Shown here: positions 1 to 7,998 of the stretch, in pieces | Position numbering within the stretch: position 1 is the first letter of the stretch | Layout of the letters: each line of letters starts with the position of its first letter | Source of the DNA: an uncultured Pseudomonadota bacterium | GTDB lineage: Bacteria > Myxococcota_A > UBA796 > UBA9615 | NCBI GenBank assembly: GCA_937891735.1 | Contig: CALAGR010000260.1 | Coordinates: 1-38,223, forward strand | Length of the DNA stretch: 38,223 nt | Direction: 5' to 3' | Position numbers and translations under genes: made by a program | Notes under the pieces: generated by a model | What the model was told of the DNA's origin: nothing | The model's database searches: none | The model's input: only the letters and a program-made list of their open reading frames with translations

Positions 1-660
1 GCGCGCGCCGCACTCCGCCCAGGCTCGGGAGAGCAGGTCGTCCGCCTCCGCGGGCCCGACCCGGCGGGCGAGCCACGGTCGGGCGAGGCGGGCGAAGACC
101 CGGCCCAGGAGCCGCGCCGTGGACTCCAGCGGCAGCCGCTCGGGCACCGCCACGAGCACCGGGCGGTCCGCGCGCAGCCACAGGTCCAGCGCGGCGTCGT
201 TCGTGCCCGCCGGCAGGTCCAGCAGCACCTCGTTCTGGGACAGCTGCGTGATCAGCTTGCCGAGGTGCAGGGCGTTCTTCCGACTGGGATCGCCCGTCAT
301 GGGCGCGGCGCCGAGGACGACCATCAGATCCGCGTGCACGCCGCTGGGCAGCAGGTCGAGCTTCTTGCCGCGTCCGGGCCAGTCCACCGCGCCGCCAGGC
401 AGGTCGAGCAGGGACCCGAGGGTCGGGCTGGTCCAGTCCGCGTCGATCACGCAGCTCGTACGCCCCCGCCGGACCAGACGGGCGCCGAGGGTGACCGCCA
501 GCGTGGAGCGTCCGAGGCCGCCGCAGCCGCTCGCGAACGCCCAGGTTCGCGGTCCGGAGCTCACGACGCCGCCAGCGATTCCGCGAAGCCGCGGAACGGT
601 CTGGCGGGTGCCGGGGACGATGACTGGAGCGCGGAGACGGCTCACCAAGAAAATTCCCAT
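1..660 (-). CDS. MinD/ParA-like P-loop protein, C-terminus cut by window edge
   Basis: The frame stays open from an ATG at 660 to the window edge (220 codons), so the C-terminus is missing. After about 35 variable residues comes FASGCGGLGRSTLAVTLGARL, which sits where the deviant Walker A (KGGxGKST) of the MinD/ParA/FlhG family belongs. It is followed by CVIDADWTSPTLGSLLDLP, matching the family's 'DAD...P.L..LL' switch I region. Both lysines of the motif are replaced: Cys46 stands for the signature Lys and Arg51 for the P-loop Lys, so ATP hydrolysis is doubtful. LLDLPAGTNDAALDLWLRAD resembles the Walker B 'DxPxG' segment. A GTG five codons in (645) has a GGTGGA about 13 nt upstream and could be the true start. 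It lies downstream of the histidine kinase on the same strand, 252 nt away. The fold is fairly certain; the role is unknown. Confidence 0.72.
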   Translation of the reverse strand, partial: MGIFLVSRLRAPVIVPGTRQTVPRLRGIAGGVVSSGPRTWAFASGCGGLGRSTLAVTLGARLVRRGRTSCVIDADWTSPTLGSLLDLPGGAVDWPGRGKKLDLLPSGVHADLMVVLGAAPMTGDPSRKNALHLGKLITQLSQNEVLLDLPAGTNDAALDLWLRADRPVLVAVPERLPLESTARLLGRVFARLARPWLARRVGPAEADDLLSRAWAECGAR

Positions 661-912
661 TCCACCCAGAGCCTTGTGCGAAGCGGATCCTGGCGGGGTG
701 GACGGCGCTATCGAACCATGCGCGCCATGTTGGCGCAAGGTCCATCTTCGCTCGCACACATGTTTTGGGATCGCCCTTCCCGAGAGCGTTTTCCAGGCGG
801 CCTGTGGATAACCTCGGACCAGTTACCCACACCTGTGGAAGGTGTGGTGGACAACTTCTTGGGAAAATGCGCCGAGGGTCGAAAGCCGGGGCGGACAGGC
901 CCGTCGCTCCGC
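661..912. promoter_or_regulatory. Intergenic region with DnaA-box-like cluster
   Basis: This 252-nt gap between the histidine kinase and the MinD-like gene holds no convincing gene. It contains a perfect DnaA-box match, TGTGGATAA at 803-811, and a one-mismatch copy TTACCCACA at 823-831 in the opposite orientation. Weaker relatives lie at 835-842 and 846-854. A 7-bp inverted repeat, CCACACC (827-833) and GGTGTGG (841-847) with a 7-nt loop, overlaps them. It could be a DnaA-regulated promoter for the MinD-like gene, a DnaA-titrating site or part of an origin. The motif matches are seen; the function is inference. Confidence 0.4.
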
Positions 913-3132
913 TCAGCCGGTCGGATCCGGGGGCTCGGGAGCCTGGAGCCCTTCGAGCGTCGTGAGCGCGTCCGGGTCGTGGGTCTCGTCCACGTCGGGC
1001 GCATCGGGGAGGGGGAGGCGCAGCGAGAACCGCGTTCCGCCCGCGGGGCGACTCTCCATCTCGATGTCGCCGCCGTGGGCGCGCATGATCCGCTCGCAGA
1101 TGGGGAGCCCGAGGCCGGTCCCGCTCGACTTGGTGGTGAAGAACGGGATGAAGAGCTTTCGAGCGTCTTCCTTCGTGATCCCGCCGCCTTCGTCCTGAAA
1201 CGACATCTCGACCCACCCCTTGGACTGGATCCCGCCCCGCCGCGCGCGCACCACGCCACGTGCAGGCTCCTCGTCCCGCAGCGAGGTGACCCGCTCGTCG
1301 TGATCGCCTCGGTGGGTCGTGGTGCGCACGGTGAGGGTGCCGCCGGCCTCGGACATGGCCTCGACCCCGTTGCGCAGCACGTTCAACACCACCTGCTTGA
1401 GCTTCTCGATGTCCATGGAGACCGGCGGCAGGTCCACCCCCGCCTCGTAGTCCACGTGCACGCCGAGGGGCAGCCCCTCGGCGACGACCAGCGCCATCAC
1501 GCTCTGCATCAGCGTGTCCGTCTGCACCTCGAAGGCGTGCAGCTGCATGGGGCGCGCGTAGTCCAGGAACTGGCTGACGACCCCGTTGAGCCGGTCCACC
1601 TCTTCCACGATGATCCCCAGGAACTCCTGCTGCATCTCCGAGAGCTCGGCCCGCGCCATCACCTGCACCGAGCCCTTGATGGCCCCCAGCGGATTGCGGA
1701 TCTCGTGGGCCAGGCCGGCGGACATCTCGCCCAGGGCGGCCAGCCGGTCACGCTCCTTCATCCGCTCGAAGGCGCGGGTGTTGTCCAGGGACACGGCGAG
1801 CTGGTCGGCGATGTCGTGCAGCGCCAGCAGCTCCGTCATGGAGAAACCCGCGGCGCCGGGTCGGGTGCGCAGCCCCCACAGGCCCACCACGGTCGCGCCG
1901 ATCTGCAGGGGCAGACACAGCTCGGACTGCATCGCCTGCATCGTGCCCTGCACGGACTCCACCCAATCGGGGCGCGGCGCACCAGCGCGGCCCACCGCCT
2001 CCGCCTCCAGCTGCAGCAGCTCGTACCACCGCCGCCCCTCCAGGAAGCCGTCGATGAAGGGACGGTGGGGGATGGCCTGGATCGGGTCCTGCTCGGGGTG
2101 GCCCTGGGCGCCTCGGAGCCGGTAGAAGCCCCGATCGCGGTCGTACAGGTAGACCGTGGCGAGGTCGATGCGCCCTTCGAGGTAGCTGCCGTGAAGCAGC
2201 GCATCGAGCAGGGGACCCTCCTCGATGAGCCCTGGGATCTTGCGCTTGAGGGCGGCCAGCGCGGCGAGCCAGTCCGCCCTCTCTCGCGCGAACAGCCTGC
2301 CGATGCGGCTCTCGATCACGTCCTTGAGGGGCTCGTACAGGATCAGCAGCAGCACCGTGGCCAGCAGGATGTTGACGCCCTCGGCGAAGGGGCCGGTGCG
2401 CGGCGAGACGAGCCGCGCCAACACCGCGTACAGCGATCCCAGCGCCACGGTGAGCGCGACGAAGGTCACGAACCGGCCCGCGACCTCGCGGCGATCCAGC
2501 AGCCGGTTGCTCCCGATCACCGTGCCGAGCAGGTAGACGTAGGCGGCCACCGCCAGGGAACCGACCGGGGGCAACAGGAACGGCGATCCGCGCTGTCCGC
2601 GCCACAGGTTCCAGTCGAACAGCAGCATCTCGATCGCCATCAGCAGGATCGCGATGCCGCCGCCCCAGGACAGCAGGTTCAGGCGCCGCCGCTCGCTCTC
2701 CAGCTCCAGGTTCCGCCCGAGCCGAAGCACCCAGATCAGCTGGACGGCGAGTCCGCCGAACACGATCACCCCGTTGGACGTGATCGTGAGGGGAGACCGG
2801 CTTCCGAACCAGGCGACCACCCCCAGCTGCACCACCGCGATGGCCGAGAGCCCGGCCACGATTGGCTGGACACGACGCTGGGTCCGGGTCAGGAGCTGGT
2901 CGTAGACCCGGAAGGAGGCGGGGGCCACGAGCAGGGCCGACGCGAGGAGCGCGTACCGCCAGCCTTCGTCCTTCGTCAGGATCAGGAAGAAGAGGCTCGC
3001 GAACACCACGGAGATCACCGCGGCCCAGAACGCGTATACCCGGAAGAGCCGGTCGCGCGGATTGCGGATGACTGTCGAGATCGCCATGGAGAGGGCGATC
3101 AGCGCAGTAAACAGAGGCGCGACGGTCTCCAC
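913..3132 (-). CDS. Membrane-bound GAF sensor histidine kinase
   Basis: A 739-residue protein. The N-terminal ~250 residues form about eight hydrophobic segments with short loops (for example FYAFWAAVISVVFASLFF-type stretches). A GAF-like domain follows at about 290-450. A HisKA domain has the H-box GLAHEIRNPLGAIKGS with phospho-acceptor His476. A HATPase_c domain has the N-box LNVLRNGVEAM (Asn588), G1 DEGGGI, F-box PFFTTKSSGTGLGL and G2 GGTRFSL. All kinase motifs are intact. The layout resembles NtrB/PrsK-type kinases with a multi-pass N-terminus. The start is a GTG at 3132, only 31 nt from the divergent selA start. No response regulator is adjacent, so the partner is unknown. The C-terminal ~20 residues are Asp/Pro-rich. 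Confidence 0.93.
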   Translation of the reverse strand: METVAPLFTALIALSMAISTVIRNPRDRLFRVYAFWAAVISVVFASLFFLILTKDEGWRYALLASALLVAPASFRVYDQLLTRTQRRVQPIVAGLSAIAVVQLGVVAWFGSRSPLTITSNGVIVFGGLAVQLIWVLRLGRNLELESERRRLNLLSWGGGIAILLMAIEMLLFDWNLWRGQRGSPFLLPPVGSLAVAAYVYLLGTVIGSNRLLDRREVAGRFVTFVALTVALGSLYAVLARLVSPRTGPFAEGVNILLATVLLLILYEPLKDVIESRIGRLFARERADWLAALAALKRKIPGLIEEGPLLDALLHGSYLEGRIDLATVYLYDRDRGFYRLRGAQGHPEQDPIQAIPHRPFIDGFLEGRRWYELLQLEAEAVGRAGAPRPDWVESVQGTMQAMQSELCLPLQIGATVVGLWGLRTRPGAAGFSMTELLALHDIADQLAVSLDNTRAFERMKERDRLAALGEMSAGLAHEIRNPLGAIKGSVQVMARAELSEMQQEFLGIIVEEVDRLNGVVSQFLDYARPMQLHAFEVQTDTLMQSVMALVVAEGLPLGVHVDYEAGVDLPPVSMDIEKLKQVVLNVLRNGVEAMSEAGGTLTVRTTTHRGDHDERVTSLRDEEPARGVVRARRGGIQSKGWVEMSFQDEGGGITKEDARKLFIPFFTTKSSGTGLGLPICERIMRAHGGDIEMESRPAGGTRFSLRLPLPDAPDVDETHDPDALTTLEGLQAPEPPDPTG

Positions 3133-3163
3133 GCGGGAAGCCTACCGCGGCTACCCTCTGCGC

Positions 3164-4537
3164 ATGCTCCGGGACCTGCCTTCGATCGACCGTCTCCTGT
3201 GCGATGCAGCGTGGCACGAGGCGCCCGACACCTCCCGCGTGGCACGCAAGCGGGCCTGTCGGGCGGTGGTGGAGCGGGTGCGCGGCCAGATCCTGTCGGG
3301 CCGCCGGGTCGGGGTCCCCACCGTCGCCGAGCTCGCCGCCCAGGCGGTGGAGCACGCCCGCGGCGCGTCGATCCCGGCCCTGCGCCGGGTGGTGAACGGG
3401 ACCGGCGTCATCCTGCACACGAACCTGGGACGCGCGCCGCTGCCGGCCGCCGCGCTGGAGGCCATCGCCCGCGTCGCCGGCGGCTACACGAACCTGGAGA
3501 TGGATCTCGTGTCCGGGCAGCGGGACAGCCGCCACGAGCGACTCGGCGAGGTGTTCGCCCGCGTCATCGGCTGCGAAGACGTGGTGGTCTGCAACAACAA
3601 CGCGGCCGCGGTGTTCCTGGCCTTGAGCGCGCTGGCGGGGGACGGCCGCGAGGTGGCGGTGTCCCGGGGCGAGCTCGTGGAGATCGGCGGCTCCTTCCGC
3701 ATGCCCGAGATCATGGAGCAGAGCGGCGCGCGCCTGCGCGAGGTGGGCGCCACCAACTGCACGCACCCCCGGGACTTCGAGCGGGTCCTGGAGGACGGCG
3801 TGGGGCTCGTGATGAAGGTGCACCGCAGCAACTTCGCGCAGGTGGGCTTCACCAGCGAGGTGAGCATCGAAGAGCTCGGCGCCCTGGCGCGGGAGCACGG
3901 CGCGCTGCTGATGCACGACCTGGGCATGGGCGTGCTCGACCTCGCTCCCGGCACCGCGCGGGACTCGGGACAGCCCGGCGAGTCGGTGCGCAGGAGCCTG
4001 GATGCCGGCGCGCACGTCGTGTTGTTCAGCGGGGACAAGCTGCTGGGCGGGCCCCAGGCGGGGATCCTGGCCGGTCGCGCCGACGTCCTGGAGCGGATCC
4101 GCAAGCACCCCGTCATGCGCCTCGTGCGCCCCGGGAAGCTGTGCCTGCTCGCCCTGGAGGCGACGCTCCGGGAGTGGGACAGGGATCCCACCGGGGCCAC
4201 GGTTCCGGCGGCGCGCATGATGGCCACGCCGGCTGCGGACCTTCAGGTTCAGGCCGAAGACCTCGCGTCGCGCGTTCGCCGCGCGGGCCTGGAGGTCTTT
4301 GTGGTCCCGTCGAAGAGCGCTCCGGGAGGGGGAACCCTGCCGGGCACCACCCTGGACTCCTGGGCCGTCGCGCTGCGGGCCGTGGACCGGTCCGCCGATC
4401 AGCTCGCCGCGGCCCTGCGCACCCACGAGCCGCCGGTGGTGGGTCGCATCGAAGAGGGGCTGGTGCTCATCGACCTGCGCACGCTGCTCGACGGCGACGC
4501 CGCGGTGGTCGCGACGGCCCTTCTGTCCCTCAGCTGA
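3164..4537 (+). CDS. selA: L-seryl-tRNA(Sec) selenium transferase
   Basis: SelA is a PLP enzyme that converts Ser-tRNA(Sec) to Sec-tRNA(Sec) with selenophosphate. The protein (457 aa from the ATG at 3164, against about 463 in E. coli) shows the family's N-terminal LPSIDRLL, then VVNGTGVILHTNLGRAPLP, CNNNAAAVFLALSALA, GSFRMPEIMEQSGARLREVG, KVHRSNFAQVGFTSEVS and HDLGMG. SGDKLLGGPQAGI carries the PLP lysine, Lys292. The usual SGxRGSR reads SGQRDSR here. The open frame extends 34 codons upstream into the histidine kinase gene, but similarity begins just after the chosen ATG. No selB, selD, tRNA-Sec or obvious selenoprotein lies in the window. Its 3' end overlaps the convergent CPBP gene by 8 nt. 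Confidence 0.94.
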   Translation: MLRDLPSIDRLLCDAAWHEAPDTSRVARKRACRAVVERVRGQILSGRRVGVPTVAELAAQAVEHARGASIPALRRVVNGTGVILHTNLGRAPLPAAALEAIARVAGGYTNLEMDLVSGQRDSRHERLGEVFARVIGCEDVVVCNNNAAAVFLALSALAGDGREVAVSRGELVEIGGSFRMPEIMEQSGARLREVGATNCTHPRDFERVLEDGVGLVMKVHRSNFAQVGFTSEVSIEELGALAREHGALLMHDLGMGVLDLAPGTARDSGQPGESVRRSLDAGAHVVLFSGDKLLGGPQAGILAGRADVLERIRKHPVMRLVRPGKLCLLALEATLREWDRDPTGATVPAARMMATPAADLQVQAEDLASRVRRAGLEVFVVPSKSAPGGGTLPGTTLDSWAVALRAVDRSADQLAAALRTHEPPVVGRIEEGLVLIDLRTLLDGDAAVVATALLSLS

Positions 4538-5126
4538 GGGGCGTCGGTAGTGCTTCGGCGTTCTTCGCGGCGGCCTTGCGGCCCAGCATCGCGATGTTGA
4601 TCACGTTGATCACGAAGTGCATGACGATGGGGCCGAGCAGGCCGCCTTGCGTGTCGTAGAGCAGGCCCAGGCCCAGGCCGAACACGAACGCGCTGCCCGT
4701 CCACCACAGGTACACGCGCTCCGGGCCCACGTGCACCAGCGCGAACAGCAGCGTCGCCGGCAGGAGCCCCAGCTCGGACTGCAGGCAGCCGCGGAACAGC
4801 ACCTCCTCGCCCACCGCGGAGAACCCCGCGAGCAGGACCGCCTCGCGCACGCCCACGCCCGCGAGGACCATGCCGAAGCGATCCCCCAGCTGCCGGACCC
4901 CTTCGACGGTGCGCTCCATGACCCCAGACAGGACGACCCCCGCCAGGCCCAGCCCCGTGCCCAGCACCGCGGCGCCCACCGGCGTCGGTCCCGGCTCGTC
5001 CCAGGGTCCCGGGAACGCCCACCACAGGTCGATGTGGCCCCGGGCGAGGCCCCACACGATGCCCACCGCGAGCATGCCGGTGTACAGCCCCGCCGCCAGC
5101 GAGACGATCCGGCGGGGGTTGTTCAC
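4530..5126 (-). CDS. CPBP (Abi/Rce1-like) intramembrane protease
   Basis: A 198-aa multi-pass membrane protein with the three CPBP (CAAX protease/bacteriocin-processing) motifs: GEEVLFRG (Glu107, Glu108, Arg112), FALVHV (His132) and HFVINVIN (His170, Asn174). These residues form the intramembrane glutamate/histidine active site in Rce1-like enzymes, so it is probably active. The start is a GTG at 5126 whose GTGA overlaps the TGA of the upstream membrane gene by 4 nt, which implies translational coupling. Substrate unknown; family members process prenylated or secreted peptides or act in immunity and stress. Confidence 0.9.
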   Translation of the reverse strand: MNNPRRIVSLAAGLYTGMLAVGIVWGLARGHIDLWWAFPGPWDEPGPTPVGAAVLGTGLGLAGVVLSGVMERTVEGVRQLGDRFGMVLAGVGVREAVLLAGFSAVGEEVLFRGCLQSELGLLPATLLFALVHVGPERVYLWWTGSAFVFGLGLGLLYDTQGGLLGPIVMHFVINVINIAMLGRKAAAKNAEALPTPLS

Positions 5127-5914
5127 TGCTCGGCGTCCTGCTTTTCCACGAGGGACGCGAAGGAAGGCGCGTCGGCGCGCACCGCGGTCCGCGGTCGAAG
5201 CACGCGCAGGCGGGTGCCCACGATCGGGGCCAGCGCCTGCACGAACAGCGTGCCGTCGGTCCCCGTGCTGCGGCGGTGGAACACGAACTCCAGGTCCCGG
5301 CCCTCGCCCTCCTGCTCGATGATCACCCGCTCACCGGTAGGGAACGGCGGCTGCTGCGCGTCGGGGTAGTGGCGCCAGTACAGCGACGAGACGTTCTTCC
5401 ACAGCAGGCGGGTGGAGCCCAGCCACGTCGAGCGGCTCAGGCCCTGCTCATCGAGGATCCAGCGCACGGGGCGCAGCAGGATCTGGTCCGCCACGAAGCT
5501 CAGGAAGAACAACCCCAGCACCGCCCACTTGATCGGGCCCAGGTCGAACAGGATCAGCAGCCCCCCCGATCCGATGGCCACGAACCGCAGGATGTGGGCG
5601 CGCAGTCGACTGCGTGCATCCACCAGCCGCACGCCGGCGGGCAGGGCGATGGGCTCGGGGCGCCGCAGCGCGGGCTCTTCGGTGGCGTTCAAGGCGACGA
5701 GCGCGGGGCCATCCACCACGAACCAGCGCAGGCCGAGGCCGGCGATGATCGCGCCCCCCAGGGCGCCGGCGACGCACAGCCAGTTCCAGACCGAGCCCAG
5801 CCGGTCCAGGATCGACAGCACCGGCAGGGCCAGCAGCACCCCGCCGGCCACCACCAGGGACGCGGCCTCCGCCAGATCGCCGCGGGTCGCCCCGTCGGCG
5901 CGCACGCCCCTCAT
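5123..5914 (-). CDS. Four-helix membrane protein of unknown function
   Basis: A 263-aa protein from the ATG at 5914, chosen because its ATGA overlaps the stop of the upstream phosphatase. The open frame extends another 52 codons upstream, but those encode Arg-rich out-of-frame sequence of the phosphatase gene. It has two hydrophobic hairpins (about residues 15-65 and 115-160) separated by a charged loop, then a soluble C-terminal domain beginning RWILDEQGLSRSTWLGSTRLLWKNVSSL. Such a strand-rich domain after a membrane hairpin resembles bacterial PH-like domains, but I cannot name the family. It is the middle gene of a coupled trio with the phosphatase and the CPBP protease. Confidence 0.8.
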   Translation of the reverse strand: MRGVRADGATRGDLAEAASLVVAGGVLLALPVLSILDRLGSVWNWLCVAGALGGAIIAGLGLRWFVVDGPALVALNATEEPALRRPEPIALPAGVRLVDARSRLRAHILRFVAIGSGGLLILFDLGPIKWAVLGLFFLSFVADQILLRPVRWILDEQGLSRSTWLGSTRLLWKNVSSLYWRHYPDAQQPPFPTGERVIIEQEGEGRDLEFVFHRRSTGTDGTLFVQALAPIVGTRLRVLRPRTAVRADAPSFASLVEKQDAEQ

Positions 5915-6405
5915 TGGGGGGCCCGACGCCTCGCCCGCCGTTCGGCCAGGACGTGCGCGACCAGCTTCTGCGTGGCCGTCCCGATCTCGACGGCGCTGCG
6001 CTCGAACTCCGCGTACGCACGACCCTGCGGATCGCGCACGTGGTCGCCGCCGTCCTCGACGAACTCCCACATCGCCACGATCTTGTGGGCCGCGTCCGGG
6101 GCGAGGCCCAGGACCTTGTCCCGGTGCATTGGCTCCATCACCACCACCGAGTCGGCCCAGGTGATCGCCTCGGCGGTCAGCAGCCGCGTGCGGTGGGTGC
6201 GCAGGTCGAACCCGAGGGCGAGCATCGCCTGGGTCGCGCTCGCCGAAGCGAGCCCCCCGTCATGGGCGTGCGTGCCGGCGGACCGGATCTCGGCGCCGAC
6301 GAACCGATCCGCGAACAGCTTCAGCGCCCACGCGGCCGCGGTGGGGGACCGATTCATGTTCGCGGTGCACACGAAGAGCAGCCGCGGAGGGATCATCGAA
6401 CTCAC
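5911..6405 (-). CDS. Low-molecular-weight protein tyrosine phosphatase family protein
   Basis: A 164-aa protein with the LMW-PTP/ArsC-like fold. The N-terminal strand FVCTANMNRSPTAA holds the C-x5-R-S phosphate loop (Cys13 to Arg19). VRDPQGRAYAEFE near the C-terminus fits the catalytic Asp-Pro loop. The usual CxGNxCRS is altered (Ala for Gly, Asn for the second Cys), so the substrate may differ from classical enzymes. The start is a GTG at 6405; an ATG three codons in (6396) is equally possible. It lies 38 nt after the aldehyde dehydrogenase on the same strand and is coupled by ATGA to the membrane gene downstream. Confidence 0.86.
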   Translation of the reverse strand: MSSMIPPRLLFVCTANMNRSPTAAAWALKLFADRFVGAEIRSAGTHAHDGGLASASATQAMLALGFDLRTHRTRLLTAEAITWADSVVVMEPMHRDKVLGLAPDAAHKIVAMWEFVEDGGDHVRDPQGRAYAEFERSAVEIGTATQKLVAHVLAERRARRRAPQ

Positions 6406-6443
6406 GCGCAGAGTCTACAGCGGCGGCTCCGACGCTCTGCTGC

Positions 6444-7964
6444 CTACAGAAACTCGACGCCCTGGGCGAGGGGCATCTGCGTGCCGTAGTTGATGGTGCA
6501 GGTCTGGCGCCGCATGTAGGCCCGCCACGCATCCGACCCGCTCTCGCGGCCGCCGCCGGTCTCCTTCTCGCCGCCGAAGGCGCCACCGATCTCGGCGCCG
6601 CTCGTGCCGATGTTGATGTTGGCGATGCCGCAGTCGCTGCCCGCCGCGCTCAGGAAGCCCTCGGCGTGCCGCAGGTTGTTGGTGAACAGCGCGGAGCTCA
6701 GGCCCTGGTCGGCGTCGTTCTGGTCGGCGATCGCGTCCTCCAGCCGGTCCCAGGGGGTGATGTACAGGATCGGCGCGAAGGTCTCCTCGAACGAGATCGG
6801 CAGGCGCTTGTCGCTCCACACGATGGTGGGCCGCACGTAGTGCCCGGGCCGGTCCCGCAGGGCCACGCCGCCCGTGAGCACCTCGCCGCCCTGCTCCACC
6901 GCCGAGGCCACCGCCGCTTCGAACATGCGGACGGCGTCGTCGTCGATCAGCGGGCCCATCAGCACCCCCGACTCGAGGGGATCGCCGATGCGCACCGTCT
7001 CGTAGGCGCGGGCCATGCGCTCCGCGAGGGCCCGGGCGATGGGGCGCTCGACCATGAGCCGCCGGGTGGAGGTGCAGCGCTGCCCGGCCGTGCCGACGGC
7101 GCCGAACACCGTGCCCCGGAAGACCAGATCCAGATCCGCGGTCGCATCCACGATGATCGCGTTGTTGCCGCCGAGCTCCAGCAGCGACCGCCCGAGCCGC
7201 GCGGCCACCGCGGTGCCCACGAGCTTGCCCATCCGGCACGAGCCGGTGGCGGAGATCAGCGGGAGCCGCTTGTCGTTGATCATCGTGGTGCCGACCCCGG
7301 CGTCCGTGCCGACCACCGTGGTCATCACGCCCGGGTGACCGGCCTCACCGAACACCCGGTCCACGATCTTCTGCAGCGCGATCGCGCACAGCGGCGTCTT
7401 GAGGGACGGCTTCCAGATCATGGTGTCGCCGCACACCGCCGCGAGGGCCGCGTTCCACGCCCACACGGCCATGGGGAAGTTGAACGCGGTGATGATCCCG
7501 ATCACCCCCAGGGGGTGCCACTGCTCGTACATCCGGTGCGACGCACGCTCGCTGTGCATCGTGAGCCCGTACAGCTGCCGGGACAGCCCCACCGCGAAGT
7601 CGCAGATGTCGATGGCCTCCTGGACCTCGCCTTCGCCCTCGCTGCGGATCTTCCCCATCTCCAGCGAGATCAGCGCGCCCAGCTCTGCCTTGTGCTCCCT
7701 CAGCGCGAGGCCCAGCAGGCGGATCACCTCGCCCCGCTGCGGGGCCGGCACGCTGCGCCACGCCTTGAACCGCTCCTGGGCGGTGGCCAGCACGGACTCG
7801 TAGTCCGCGACCGTCGCGAGCCGAACGGTGCCGATGCGGCTGCCGTCGGTGGGGGTGTACACATCGACGGTCTCGCCCGACGTGGTCGCGAGGGGACCGG
7901 AGCCGTTCCAGGCGCCCTCCTCGATGTCAGAGAGGCCCAGGGCAGTCAGAAAGGCGTAGCTCAA
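6444..7964 (-). CDS. ALDH7 (antiquitin-type) aldehyde dehydrogenase
   Basis: A 506-aa NAD-dependent aldehyde dehydrogenase. LLELGGNNA carries the general base Glu263 and GQRCTSTRRL the nucleophile Cys297. FEETFAPILY and ITAFNFPMAVWAWNAA are family strands, and the C-terminal YMRRQTCTINYGTQMPLAQGVEF is a hallmark of the ALDH7/antiquitin subgroup. Characterised members oxidise alpha-aminoadipate semialdehyde (piperideine-6-carboxylate) in lysine breakdown; that substrate is inferred here. The start is a TTG at 7964 preceded by GGAGG with 5-nt spacing. The next ATG lies far inside the conserved domain. It probably shares a transcript with the secreted-protein gene 34 nt upstream and the phosphatase downstream. 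Confidence 0.93.
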   Translation of the reverse strand: MSYAFLTALGLSDIEEGAWNGSGPLATTSGETVDVYTPTDGSRIGTVRLATVADYESVLATAQERFKAWRSVPAPQRGEVIRLLGLALREHKAELGALISLEMGKIRSEGEGEVQEAIDICDFAVGLSRQLYGLTMHSERASHRMYEQWHPLGVIGIITAFNFPMAVWAWNAALAAVCGDTMIWKPSLKTPLCAIALQKIVDRVFGEAGHPGVMTTVVGTDAGVGTTMINDKRLPLISATGSCRMGKLVGTAVAARLGRSLLELGGNNAIIVDATADLDLVFRGTVFGAVGTAGQRCTSTRRLMVERPIARALAERMARAYETVRIGDPLESGVLMGPLIDDDAVRMFEAAVASAVEQGGEVLTGGVALRDRPGHYVRPTIVWSDKRLPISFEETFAPILYITPWDRLEDAIADQNDADQGLSSALFTNNLRHAEGFLSAAGSDCGIANINIGTSGAEIGGAFGGEKETGGGRESGSDAWRAYMRRQTCTINYGTQMPLAQGVEFL

Positions 7965-7998
7965 GGAGTCCTCCGGCCGAACCCGTTCGATGGGTCGG

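Noticed and set aside
265..4659. 1464-codon open frame on the plus strand
   Set aside because: It runs antisense to the histidine kinase and through selA in another frame; the product is Arg/His/Gln-rich with no domain. High GC makes such antisense frames common.
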